From Methylopumilus sp036745495 (GTDB taxonomy: Bacteria; Pseudomonadota; Gammaproteobacteria; Burkholderiales; Methylophilaceae): a stretch of DNA of 30,095 nt. Positions within the stretch are counted from its first letter, which is position 1; each line of letters starts with the position of its first letter. Below, piece by piece: positions 23,188 through 30,095 of the stretch. The stretch is from positions 1 through 30,095 of the forward strand of contig DAIOGA010000009.1 in the NCBI GenBank assembly GCA_036745495.1, in the 5' to 3' direction. Made by a program: the position numbers and the translations under genes. A model generated the notes under the pieces. The model did no database searches. It saw nothing but the letters and a program-made list of their open reading frames with translations, and was not told the DNA's origin.

Positions 23188-26100
23188 ATGTGGATAGTCA
23201 AACTAGCGCTTCAGCGCCCTTATACTTTTATTGTCATGGCCTTACTCATTCTGCTAATGACGCCTTATATTCTCCTTAAAACTCCTGTAGATATATTGCC
23301 CGAGGTAGATATTCCTGTTGTGAGCATTGTGTGGTCTTATAACGGGCTTTCCCCAGAAGATATGGGTAACCGGATTGTAGGGACGAGTGAACGGAGCCTA
23401 ACTACAACTGTGGATGATATTGAGCATATAGAATCTCAATCGTTTGCTGGTATTGCTGTGATAAAAATCTTTTTTCAGCCCAATGCAAATATTCAAACAT
23501 CTCTAGCCCAAGTTGTTTCAATTGTACAAACGCAACTCAAGGGGCTGCCGACGGGTATCACCCCCCCATTGATTATTAAATACACTGCGTCTAGTGTTCC
23601 TGTAATACAAATGAGCTTATCAAGTAACTCAATGTCTGAACAAGCTATCTCAGATACAGCACTTGTTTTTTTTAGAACTCAGCTTATTACCATACCAGGT
23701 ATTTCAGTGCCCTATCCATACGGAGGCAAGCAAAAAGTCATCTCTGTAGATCTTGATACTCAAGCTTTAATCGCAAAAAATCTTACACCTACGGATGTAG
23801 TCAACGCACTAGGTATTCAAAATCTAATACTTCCATCAGGTACGATTAAGATGGGCAAAACAGAGTATTCAGCTCAGCTAAATGGTTCTCCAGATACGAT
23901 TGAAGAGATGAATAATATTCCGGTAAGAACCATAAATGGGGCGACAACTTACCTTCGTGAGGTGGCGCATGTCAGAGATGGATTCTTGCCACAAACAAAC
24001 TTAGTAAGAGAAAACGGTCAACGCGGAGTGCTTGTATCTATCATTAAGAATGGCAAGGCTTCAACTTTAGAGATTGTAGATAACCTTAAAAAAGCCTTGC
24101 CTATGCTCCAAACGAAGCTGCCGGCAGAACTTAATATTAAACCTATATTTGATCAATCTATCTTTGTGAAATCAGCTATCACCGGTGTATTACATGAAGC
24201 CATTATTGCGGCAAGTTTAACGGCATTATTAATACTTTTATTTTTAGGTAATTGGCGAAGCACTGCCATTATTGCAATTTCAATTCCGCTGTCAATTTTA
24301 ATTTCAATATTTACACTGCACGCCTTAGGAGAAACAATCAATATTATGACGCTAGGTGGTTTGGCTTTGGCAGTAGGTATTCTGGTAGATGACGCCACAG
24401 TGACTATTGAAAATATCGAACGGCAAATTCATTCGCGTAAGAAATTTGATATGTATCAATCCATTATTGATGGCGCAGGTGAAATAGCAATTCCAGCTCT
24501 TGTTTCAACGCTGTGTATATGTATTGTATTTGCCCCTATGTTTTTCTTAACGGGGGTAGCGAAGTTTCTTTTTGCCCCTCTTGCCGAAGCAGTTATTTTT
24601 GCCATGCTAGCGTCATACTTGTTATCTAGAACACTTGTTCCAACGCTTGTTATGTTATTCATGAAGGAGACTGATAAAAAATCAAAACAAGATTTTTTTA
24701 CATCAGTTTATAGAAGATTTAATGACGGCTTTGAAAAAATGCGAGAGGCTTATACAGAACTCTTAGGTTACATTTTAAAGAGGCGCTTTAAATTTGGCGC
24801 CGCATTTTTAAGTTTTTGTGTGGCGTCTTTAATCCTAATTGTTTTTTTAGGCCGTGATTTTTTTCCTGCTGTAGATTCAGGCAAAATTCGATTGCATGTA
24901 AGGGCGCCGACAGGAATGAGAATTGAGGAAACAGCAAGTATTGTTGATCAAGTTGAGCACGAAATTAGAGCGATCATTCCCCAGCAAAATCTTGAGACGA
25001 TTGTAGACAATATTGGGCTTCCTTATAGTGGTATTAATACTTCTTATAATAATTCAGGCACAATTGGCACTATGGATGCTGAAGTTTTGATTGCATTAAA
25101 AGACCGACATCCACCCACAGTAGAATATATTAATCAAATGCGTATCAATCTACCTAAAAAATTTCCTGGAGTAGAATTCTTTTTTCAGCCAGCAGATATT
25201 GTGACGCAGATTTTAAACTTTGGACGACCTGCAGCGATTGATATTCAATTTAGCGGTAAAGATATTTTTCAGAATTACGCTAACGCCGCTGAACTCATGA
25301 AGGAAATTAAAAAGATTCCGGGTGCGGTTGATGTGCATATTCATCAATTAGTTGATCAGCCTGTTGTGAAAATGGAAATAGATAGAACACGAGCGCAGCA
25401 AGTAGGCGTTGATTCAAATGTGATTGCACAAAATATCCTATCGTCATTGTCGGGTAGTTTTCAAACTTCACCTTCTTTTTGGCTTAATCCAAAAAATGGT
25501 GTTGTTTATAATGTCGTCGCTCAGACACCCCAATATCAAGTAAGTAATTTAGATCATTTGCTTGAAACACCTATCAATACTTCTAATAATACTCATACCC
25601 AACTTCTAGGAAATCTTGTAAACATTCAACCTTTAAGACAGCAAGCTGTCGTCTCTCATTATGATATTAGCCCTGTGTTTGATTTGTATGTAAGTGTTGA
25701 GGGGAGAGATTTAGGTAGTGTTGCGGATCAAATTGAAGCCTTAACGAATCAGATGAAACCAAAACTTACCAGGGGCTCTGATATTACAATTCGAGGAGCT
25801 GTAAATACAATGAACACTTCTTTCTTTGGCCTGGAAATTGGTTTTATAGCAGCTATTGTTCTGGTGTATTTATTATTGGTGGTTAATTTTCAATCATGGA
25901 TTGATCCATTTATTATTATTACTGCTCTTCCCGCAGCTATTGCAGGGATTGTTTGGATGCTTTTTCTGACACAAACAACTTTAAGTATTCCAGCGTTGAC
26001 GGGCGCTATTATGACAATGGGTGTGGCTACAGCAAACTCAATACTTATGGTTTCTTTTGCAAGAGATAGACTAAACGAAGGACTCACAAGCTTTAATGCA

Positions 26101-26331
26101 GCACTTCAAGCAGCTAATACAAGAATTCGGCCAGTACTTATGACTGCCTTAGCCATGATTATTGGTATGATTCCAATGGCTTTAGGCTTGGGCGATGGGG
26201 GCGAACAAAATGCTCCATTAGGCCGCGCAGTTATTGGTGGCCTTTTATTTGCAACCATTTCAACATTATTTTTTGTCCCTATTGTATTTACATCTATTCA
26301 TGAATATTTATCAAACAAAAAAAGAAAGTAA
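23188..26331 (+). CDS. Multidrug-type RND efflux permease
   Basis: This 1047-residue proton-driven inner-membrane pump begins MWIVKLALQRPYTFIVMALL, the usual N-terminal helix of its subgroup. The periplasmic porter part has WSYNGLSPEDMGNRIVGTSE and QSFAGIAVIKIFFQPNANIQ. TM4 has GLALAVGILVDDATVTIENI with the acid pair Asp401-Asp402 and Glu408. The second half repeats the fold, with FLGRDFFPAVDSGKIRLHVR and, in TM10, GVATANSILMVSFARDR. At the position of AcrB Lys940 there is Ala949, so the classic AcrB proton-relay lysine is absent. It lies 3 bases before the adaptor and 47 bases after a terminator, and no regulator gene is adjacent. The substrate cannot be predicted. Confidence 0.93.
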   Translation: MWIVKLALQRPYTFIVMALLILLMTPYILLKTPVDILPEVDIPVVSIVWSYNGLSPEDMGNRIVGTSERSLTTTVDDIEHIESQSFAGIAVIKIFFQPNANIQTSLAQVVSIVQTQLKGLPTGITPPLIIKYTASSVPVIQMSLSSNSMSEQAISDTALVFFRTQLITIPGISVPYPYGGKQKVISVDLDTQALIAKNLTPTDVVNALGIQNLILPSGTIKMGKTEYSAQLNGSPDTIEEMNNIPVRTINGATTYLREVAHVRDGFLPQTNLVRENGQRGVLVSIIKNGKASTLEIVDNLKKALPMLQTKLPAELNIKPIFDQSIFVKSAITGVLHEAIIAASLTALLILLFLGNWRSTAIIAISIPLSILISIFTLHALGETINIMTLGGLALAVGILVDDATVTIENIERQIHSRKKFDMYQSIIDGAGEIAIPALVSTLCICIVFAPMFFLTGVAKFLFAPLAEAVIFAMLASYLLSRTLVPTLVMLFMKETDKKSKQDFFTSVYRRFNDGFEKMREAYTELLGYILKRRFKFGAAFLSFCVASLILIVFLGRDFFPAVDSGKIRLHVRAPTGMRIEETASIVDQVEHEIRAIIPQQNLETIVDNIGLPYSGINTSYNNSGTIGTMDAEVLIALKDRHPPTVEYINQMRINLPKKFPGVEFFFQPADIVTQILNFGRPAAIDIQFSGKDIFQNYANAAELMKEIKKIPGAVDVHIHQLVDQPVVKMEIDRTRAQQVGVDSNVIAQNILSSLSGSFQTSPSFWLNPKNGVVYNVVAQTPQYQVSNLDHLLETPINTSNNTHTQLLGNLVNIQPLRQQAVVSHYDISPVFDLYVSVEGRDLGSVADQIEALTNQMKPKLTRGSDITIRGAVNTMNTSFFGLEIGFIAAIVLVYLLLVVNFQSWIDPFIIITALPAAIAGIVWMLFLTQTTLSIPALTGAIMTMGVATANSILMVSFARDRLNEGLTSFNAALQAANTRIRPVLMTALAMIIGMIPMALGLGDGGEQNAPLGRAVIGGLLFATISTLFFVPIVFTSIHEYLSNKKRK

Positions 26332-26334
26332 ATA

Positions 26335-27480
26335 ATGGTTCAGGAAGAAAATAAATTAAAAAAAATTTTGCAGCGTGCACTTTTTATATTAGTTCTTATT
26401 GTTTTAATTTTGACTTTAGGAAGTTTACGCACGATTTATTCTAAAAATTTATCAGCTAAAAATCTAGCAGTTTCAAATAAGGCACTTGATAAGACTTATG
26501 TTAAAACAATTAAAGCGGAATCAGTAGTTGGCATGCAAACATTAGAGTTACCCGGAACCCTCCAAGGGTATACAGAGTCGCCCATTTATGCGAGGACAAA
26601 TGGTTACATTTTACATTGGTATAAAGATATAGGTGCAAAGGTAAAGAAAGGTGAGCTGCTCGCAAAAATTGATACACCCGAGATTGATAAGTCACTTTCG
26701 CTTGTAATGGCAACCCGTCAACAAAAAAAAGGAGCGCTTGAATTAGCAGAATCTTCGTATGCAAGATGGCAGTTAATGCGGAGTAAGGATGTTGTATCAC
26801 AACAAGAACTGGAAGAGAAAAAAAGTAATCTTATTCAGGCTCAGGCGGATTTTTCATCAGCAGAAGCAGATGTTGAGCGTTTAAACTATTTGGTTAATTA
26901 TAAAAAAGTCATTTCACCGTTTAATGGTATTGTGACTCAAAGAAATATAGACATAGGCGATTTAGTTTCAAACAGTGACTCGCTCTCTAAAAAACCCATG
27001 TTTTTAATTTCCCAAGTTAATCCCTTGAGAGTTTTCGTGGATGTGCCTCAATCTTATGCAAATAATATTCATATTAATCAGCCAGTCACCATTTCACAAA
27101 AAGAAATTCATGGGCAAATTTTTAATGCAAAGATCGCTAATACTGCGGGCGCTATTGATAAGACAACAAGAACACTCCAAATAGAAATTATTTTGCCTAA
27201 CGATGATAATCAATTACTTCCAGGATCATTCGTAAAAGTATCTGTGCCCATTGAATCAAAGGATAGTCTCAAAGTGCCTTTAAATGCAATATTATTTAAA
27301 GCGCTTGGTCCAAGTGTTGCAACTGTTGTAAATAATAAGGTAAAGATTAAATATGTCACTATTGGACAAGATTTTGGTAATCGCTTAGAAATTATTCAAG
27401 GGCTCGATGCTAGCGATGAAATCATTCTTAATCCACCTGACTCCATTGCAGATGGAGATTCTGTAGAGATTTCAAACTAA
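26335..27480 (+). CDS. RND periplasmic adaptor (membrane fusion protein)
   Basis: This 381-residue adaptor of the second RND pump is anchored by an N-terminal helix (about 13-34). ELPGTLQGYTESPIYARTNG and YKDIGAKVKKGELLAKIDTP form the first lipoyl half. A hairpin (about 120-185) contains SKDVVSQQELEEKKSNLIQA, and ISPFNGIVTQRNIDIGDLVS is the second lipoyl half. Beta-barrel and membrane-proximal parts follow, with DKTTRTLQIEIILPNDD and LLPGSFVKVSVPI. It sits between permease and outer-membrane factor, sharing TAATG with the latter. It is only distantly similar to the adaptor at 6558 and has no added metal-binding segment. Confidence 0.93.
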   Translation: MVQEENKLKKILQRALFILVLIVLILTLGSLRTIYSKNLSAKNLAVSNKALDKTYVKTIKAESVVGMQTLELPGTLQGYTESPIYARTNGYILHWYKDIGAKVKKGELLAKIDTPEIDKSLSLVMATRQQKKGALELAESSYARWQLMRSKDVVSQQELEEKKSNLIQAQADFSSAEADVERLNYLVNYKKVISPFNGIVTQRNIDIGDLVSNSDSLSKKPMFLISQVNPLRVFVDVPQSYANNIHINQPVTISQKEIHGQIFNAKIANTAGAIDKTTRTLQIEIILPNDDNQLLPGSFVKVSVPIESKDSLKVPLNAILFKALGPSVATVVNNKVKIKYVTIGQDFGNRLEIIQGLDASDEIILNPPDSIADGDSVEISN

Positions 27481-28895
27481 TGCTACGTATTTATCTGGTA
27501 TTTTTAGTAGCACTAGTAACTTCTTCATGCACTTTAGTCGATGAATATATTAAACCTAAATTAGAAACACCCGCTAATTGGTCTATTGAGTATCCATGGC
27601 ATTTGAGCGAACCCGCTGATCAGCTGAAAAAAGGTTCTTGGTGGGAGATTTTTAAAGACGATGATCTTAATCGTTTGGAATCATTAGCGCTTGATCAGAA
27701 TCCAAATTTAAAAATAGCTATGAATCGGGTTGAGCAGGCCAAGTCAATTATTACCATTACTAAAGCAAGTCTATATCCTGAAGTAGATATTATGTCTGGA
27801 GCTAGTAGGGGCATTATTTCTCAGAATAAACCCACTTATGAGCAAAGTACAATGCCCATTACTACGTCACAAAATGATTTTAATTTAAGACTTGCAGTAA
27901 ATTATGAACTAGATTTATTTAATCGTGTAAAAAACACTATCAAGGCTTCGAAAGCTTCCGAAGAAAGTGAAGAAGCGCAATACGAAAACATTAAACTTCT
28001 TTTAGCCAGTGAAATTGCTTCTGATTATTTTGCACTTTGTGAGCTTGATAACGAAATTGAAATCGTAGTTAAAAGTATTGAGCTCCAGAGAAAAGCATTG
28101 GAGTTTATTAAAGCTAGGTATGATTTAGGTATTGCCAATGGTATCGATCTATCGCAACAGCAAAATCAGCTTGATACATCACTTGCACAATTAGATATTC
28201 TTAATAGTCAGCGCTCCCAGATTGAACATGCTTTAGCTTTTCTTACGGGTTCATTTGCGAATGATTTTCATATTGAGAAAAAATCATTTTCAAATGTATT
28301 ACCATCAATTCCTGCATCCTTACCTTCTGACGTGATACAACAAAGACCTGATGTTGCAGCAGCCGAGCGAATGATGGCAGAAGCAAACGCGCAAATTGGC
28401 GTTGCCCGAGCAGCCTTTTTTCCAACAATTAATTTATCACCATTAGCAGGGGTCGAAAGTTCTTCACTATCAACGATTACAAATTCATCAAGTTTTTTAT
28501 GGGCCCTTGGTGTTTCTGCTACCCAACCTCTTTTTAATGCAGGAAAAATAAAAGCTAATGTAAAAATTTCAGAAATTAATTATCAGTCGAGTATTGAATA
28601 CTATCGTCAAACTGTTTTAAGGGCGATGCAAGAAGTTGAGGATGGATTGAGTGGGAATATTTTATTGGCAAAAGCAGAAGAAAATATTAATAGGTCAGTT
28701 AGAAGTGCTAAACAATCTATTCATTTAACAAATGCACGTTATGAAGGAGGTCTTGGAATTTATCTTGATGTTATTAACTCAGAACAAATACTTCTCGCAA
28801 GTCAACGCCGCCTTATTCAAAACAAAGGTGAACAATTTCAAGTTGCTATTTATTTGATTAAAGCTTTGGGTGGAAAATGGAATGCTGATATCTAA
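27480..28895 (+). CDS. RND efflux outer-membrane factor lipoprotein (NodT/OprM type)
   Basis: This 471-residue TolC-fold channel has a lipoprotein signal ending VTSSC (Cys17). It shows the family start SWWEIFKDDDLNRLESLALD, first-repeat helices with NRVEQAKSIITITKASLYPE, and YELDLFNRVKNTIKASKASE. The linker is LPSDVIQQRPDVAAAERMMA. The second repeat has ANAQIGVARAAFFPTINLSP and the final RYEGGLGIYLDVINSEQILL. All landmarks are present. Its ATG overlaps the adaptor stop (TAATG), and it ends the operon, convergent with cytochrome b561 with 2 bases between stops. It is the third outer-membrane factor in the window, so each pump appears to have its own exit channel. Confidence 0.94.
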   Translation: MLRIYLVFLVALVTSSCTLVDEYIKPKLETPANWSIEYPWHLSEPADQLKKGSWWEIFKDDDLNRLESLALDQNPNLKIAMNRVEQAKSIITITKASLYPEVDIMSGASRGIISQNKPTYEQSTMPITTSQNDFNLRLAVNYELDLFNRVKNTIKASKASEESEEAQYENIKLLLASEIASDYFALCELDNEIEIVVKSIELQRKALEFIKARYDLGIANGIDLSQQQNQLDTSLAQLDILNSQRSQIEHALAFLTGSFANDFHIEKKSFSNVLPSIPASLPSDVIQQRPDVAAAERMMAEANAQIGVARAAFFPTINLSPLAGVESSSLSTITNSSSFLWALGVSATQPLFNAGKIKANVKISEINYQSSIEYYRQTVLRAMQEVEDGLSGNILLAKAEENINRSVRSAKQSIHLTNARYEGGLGIYLDVINSEQILLASQRRLIQNKGEQFQVAIYLIKALGGKWNADI

Positions 28896-28897
28896 TC

Positions 28898-29497
28898 TTA
28901 TTTAAATGTCATGCGTTTTAATGTACCATCTTTATTGATGAACGTGTGTTTTATGACCGCTAGTATATGAAGCGCTAAAAGAACGAGCAGCACGATACCA
29001 ATCGTTTCATGTGTTTCTTTAAAGAAGCTTCGCATGGATTCATTACCTAGTCCTTCGGCCAAAGTAATACCAAACCATTTCACACCGTATTTACTATAGA
29101 GCGCCATGGTCACACCAGATACGGGCACTAAAACCATAATAAGATATAAAGCATGATGCGTTGCGTTCGCTAATTTTTTTTCCCAGGCCTTCATCGTTTT
29201 AATCAATGCCGGTGCAGGATGCGTTAACCTCCAAAAAACTCTAAATGCAATAAGTCCCAAGATGGTAATACCGAGCGATTTATGAAGATTGAAGTAAAAG
29301 GTACGCGGTGAAACCTCTTCGCCTAATTGCCAAGTATAAATACCTAAATCAAATAAATCATAACTCGAAGCTTTCGCAGCCTCTTTCGGTAAGTCACACA
29401 TATACCAACCTAGTAAAAACATAAAGATAATGCCAAAACCAATGAGCCAGTGAAGCACAATCGCTGTCTTTGTATATTTTGTGGATGCAGTTGCCAT
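28898..29497 (-). CDS. Cytochrome b561 family protein
   Basis: This 199-residue inner-membrane di-heme b-type cytochrome has four helices. Likely ligand histidines are His16 (VLHWLIG), His72 (NLHKSLG), His114/115 (NATHHALY), and His163 or His177 in TM4 (ETHETIGIVLLVLLALHI). The loop after TM1 (about 35-65) is longer than in E. coli CybB. Such proteins pass electrons between quinol and periplasmic acceptors, for example in superoxide detoxification. The gene is probably transcribed alone: a strong terminator of the upstream DoxX gene lies at 29622-29648, before its start. Confidence 0.92.
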   Translation of the reverse strand: MATASTKYTKTAIVLHWLIGFGIIFMFLLGWYMCDLPKEAAKASSYDLFDLGIYTWQLGEEVSPRTFYFNLHKSLGITILGLIAFRVFWRLTHPAPALIKTMKAWEKKLANATHHALYLIMVLVPVSGVTMALYSKYGVKWFGITLAEGLGNESMRSFFKETHETIGIVLLVLLALHILAVIKHTFINKDGTLKRMTFK

Positions 29498-29621
29498 GTT
29501 GAATTCCTTAAATTTAATAAATTTTAACTTCTATTCTAGCGCACTCTAAAATATTGAGTATGTTTAAAAAGTTATTTTCATGATAACCATGATTGATAGA
29601 AATATTTGATATGGGCAAATA

Positions 29622-29648
29622 AAAAAGCAGCCATTTAGGCTGCTTTTT
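29622..29648 (-). terminator. Rho-independent terminator after the DoxX gene
   Basis: GCAGCC (29627-29632) and GGCTGC (29638-29643) form a GC-rich stem with a 5-base loop, extended by A5/T5 arms on both sides, 15 bases beyond the DoxX stop. The U-tract on the minus strand comes from the A run at 29621-29626. The symmetric flanks allow function on either strand. Confidence 0.92.
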
Positions 29649-29663
29649 AAATGCTAATAAATC

Positions 29664-30092
29664 TTATTTACTTTTTTTTGATTTAGTTGCATTATCAAGT
29701 GCAAATGTTGTCACTGGATTTTGCATTAAAACAATCAAGCCACCTGTAATCGCAAGGTATTGAAGCGCTTGTTGAAGCGGGATGAGATTCACAGGAGAAG
29801 GTAAAATCGTGAATGTATATAAATAAGATAATGCATTGATGAGTGTATAAATGGTTAATACAAGTGCAGCAAATCTTGTTTTAAAACCTACTAAAAGCGC
29901 TAAGCCACCTAAGAGTTGCACAATCACTGAGATCGGTGCAAAAATACCTGGGAGACCGTGACTCATGAGTCCGTTTTGGTAAGCAATATAACCATCCGGT
30001 GTATTCATAATACCGTTAAGTGAAATGAGAATGGATACAAGAAAAATTTGTGCAATAAATACACGTGCAATAGCAGGTAAAAATTTATTCAT
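29664..30092 (-). CDS. DoxX-family membrane protein
   Basis: This 142-residue protein has four membrane helices in the DoxX arrangement: MNKFLPAIARVFIAQIFLVS with a following N-G-I-M; GLPGIFAPISVIVQLLGGLA; LVGFKTRFAALVLTIYTLIN; and the final LQYLAITGGLIVLM. The C-terminus is short and basic (TKSKKSK). DoxX-family proteins are linked to quinone-dependent oxidation and redox stress functions, but most, including this subgroup, are uncharacterised. The start at 30092 gives a typical N-terminus, and only 3 bases of upstream sequence are available, so its promoter is outside the window. Cytochrome b561 follows on the same strand but is separated by the terminator. Confidence 0.88.
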   Translation of the reverse strand: MNKFLPAIARVFIAQIFLVSILISLNGIMNTPDGYIAYQNGLMSHGLPGIFAPISVIVQLLGGLALLVGFKTRFAALVLTIYTLINALSYLYTFTILPSPVNLIPLQQALQYLAITGGLIVLMQNPVTTFALDNATKSKKSK

Positions 30093-30095
30093 ACA

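Noticed and set aside
1..30095. CRISPR arrays, tRNA or rRNA genes, insertion sequences and prophage genes.
   Set aside because: I looked for regularly spaced repeats, cloverleaf-like segments, transposase motifs and terminal inverted repeats and saw none.

Overview
The window is AT-rich, Gram-negative chromosomal DNA. Outer-membrane porins, lipoprotein outer-membrane factors, RND and MacAB tripartite pumps, a TctE/QseC-type two-component pair and a type II fatty-acid-like gene set together suggest a proteobacterium, most likely a betaproteobacterium and perhaps a methylotroph of the Methylophilaceae. That placement is inferred from protein flavour and base composition, not from a marker gene. 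Two runs of exactly 100 N (14076-14175 and 16813-16912) show that this is a scaffolded draft sequence. Both fall inside genes, and both probably hide more than 100 bases.

Layout: (1) 1-451, minus: the 5' part of a GTG-started glycine-zipper protein, more GC-rich than the rest. (2) 559-1911, plus: an OprB-like carbohydrate porin. (3) 1913-9964, minus: a two-component regulator pair, then a heavy-metal-type (HME) RND operon in the order adaptor, permease, outer-membrane factor. A probable response-regulator operator lies between sensor and adaptor. (4) 10113-15520, plus: a tight eight-gene run of HAD phosphatase, class III aminotransferase, small 4-TM transporter, alpha/beta hydrolase, acyl carrier protein, beta-ketoacyl-ACP synthase (interrupted by the first gap), second 4-TM transporter and DUF2147 protein. 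(5) 15655-20936, plus: a His-rich secreted protein, a glycine-zipper lipoprotein, a second His-rich secreted protein cut by the second gap, then a TolC/MacA/MacB-type export system with separate ATPase and permease genes. (6) 20941-21366, minus: DUF3293. (7) 21627-23072, plus: a general porin, followed by a terminator-like hairpin. (8) 23188-28895, plus: a second RND operon of the multidrug type. (9) 28898-30092, minus: cytochrome b561 and a DoxX-family membrane protein.

How it fits together: most of the window serves the cell envelope. Three complete or near-complete tripartite pumps and two porins lie within 28 kb. A near-identical 17-base element (GATACAAATTTATRCAA) occurs upstream of both the HME-RND operon and the His-rich/MacAB operon. 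This suggests that the adjacent response regulator controls two physically separate export systems as one regulon. The best candidate for an undescribed pathway is 10113-15520: a carrier protein and condensing enzyme with an aminotransferase, hydrolase, phosphatase and two different SMR/ArnE-F-like subunits. It could make and move an amino-containing acyl product, perhaps a lipid. The product is not known from the sequence.
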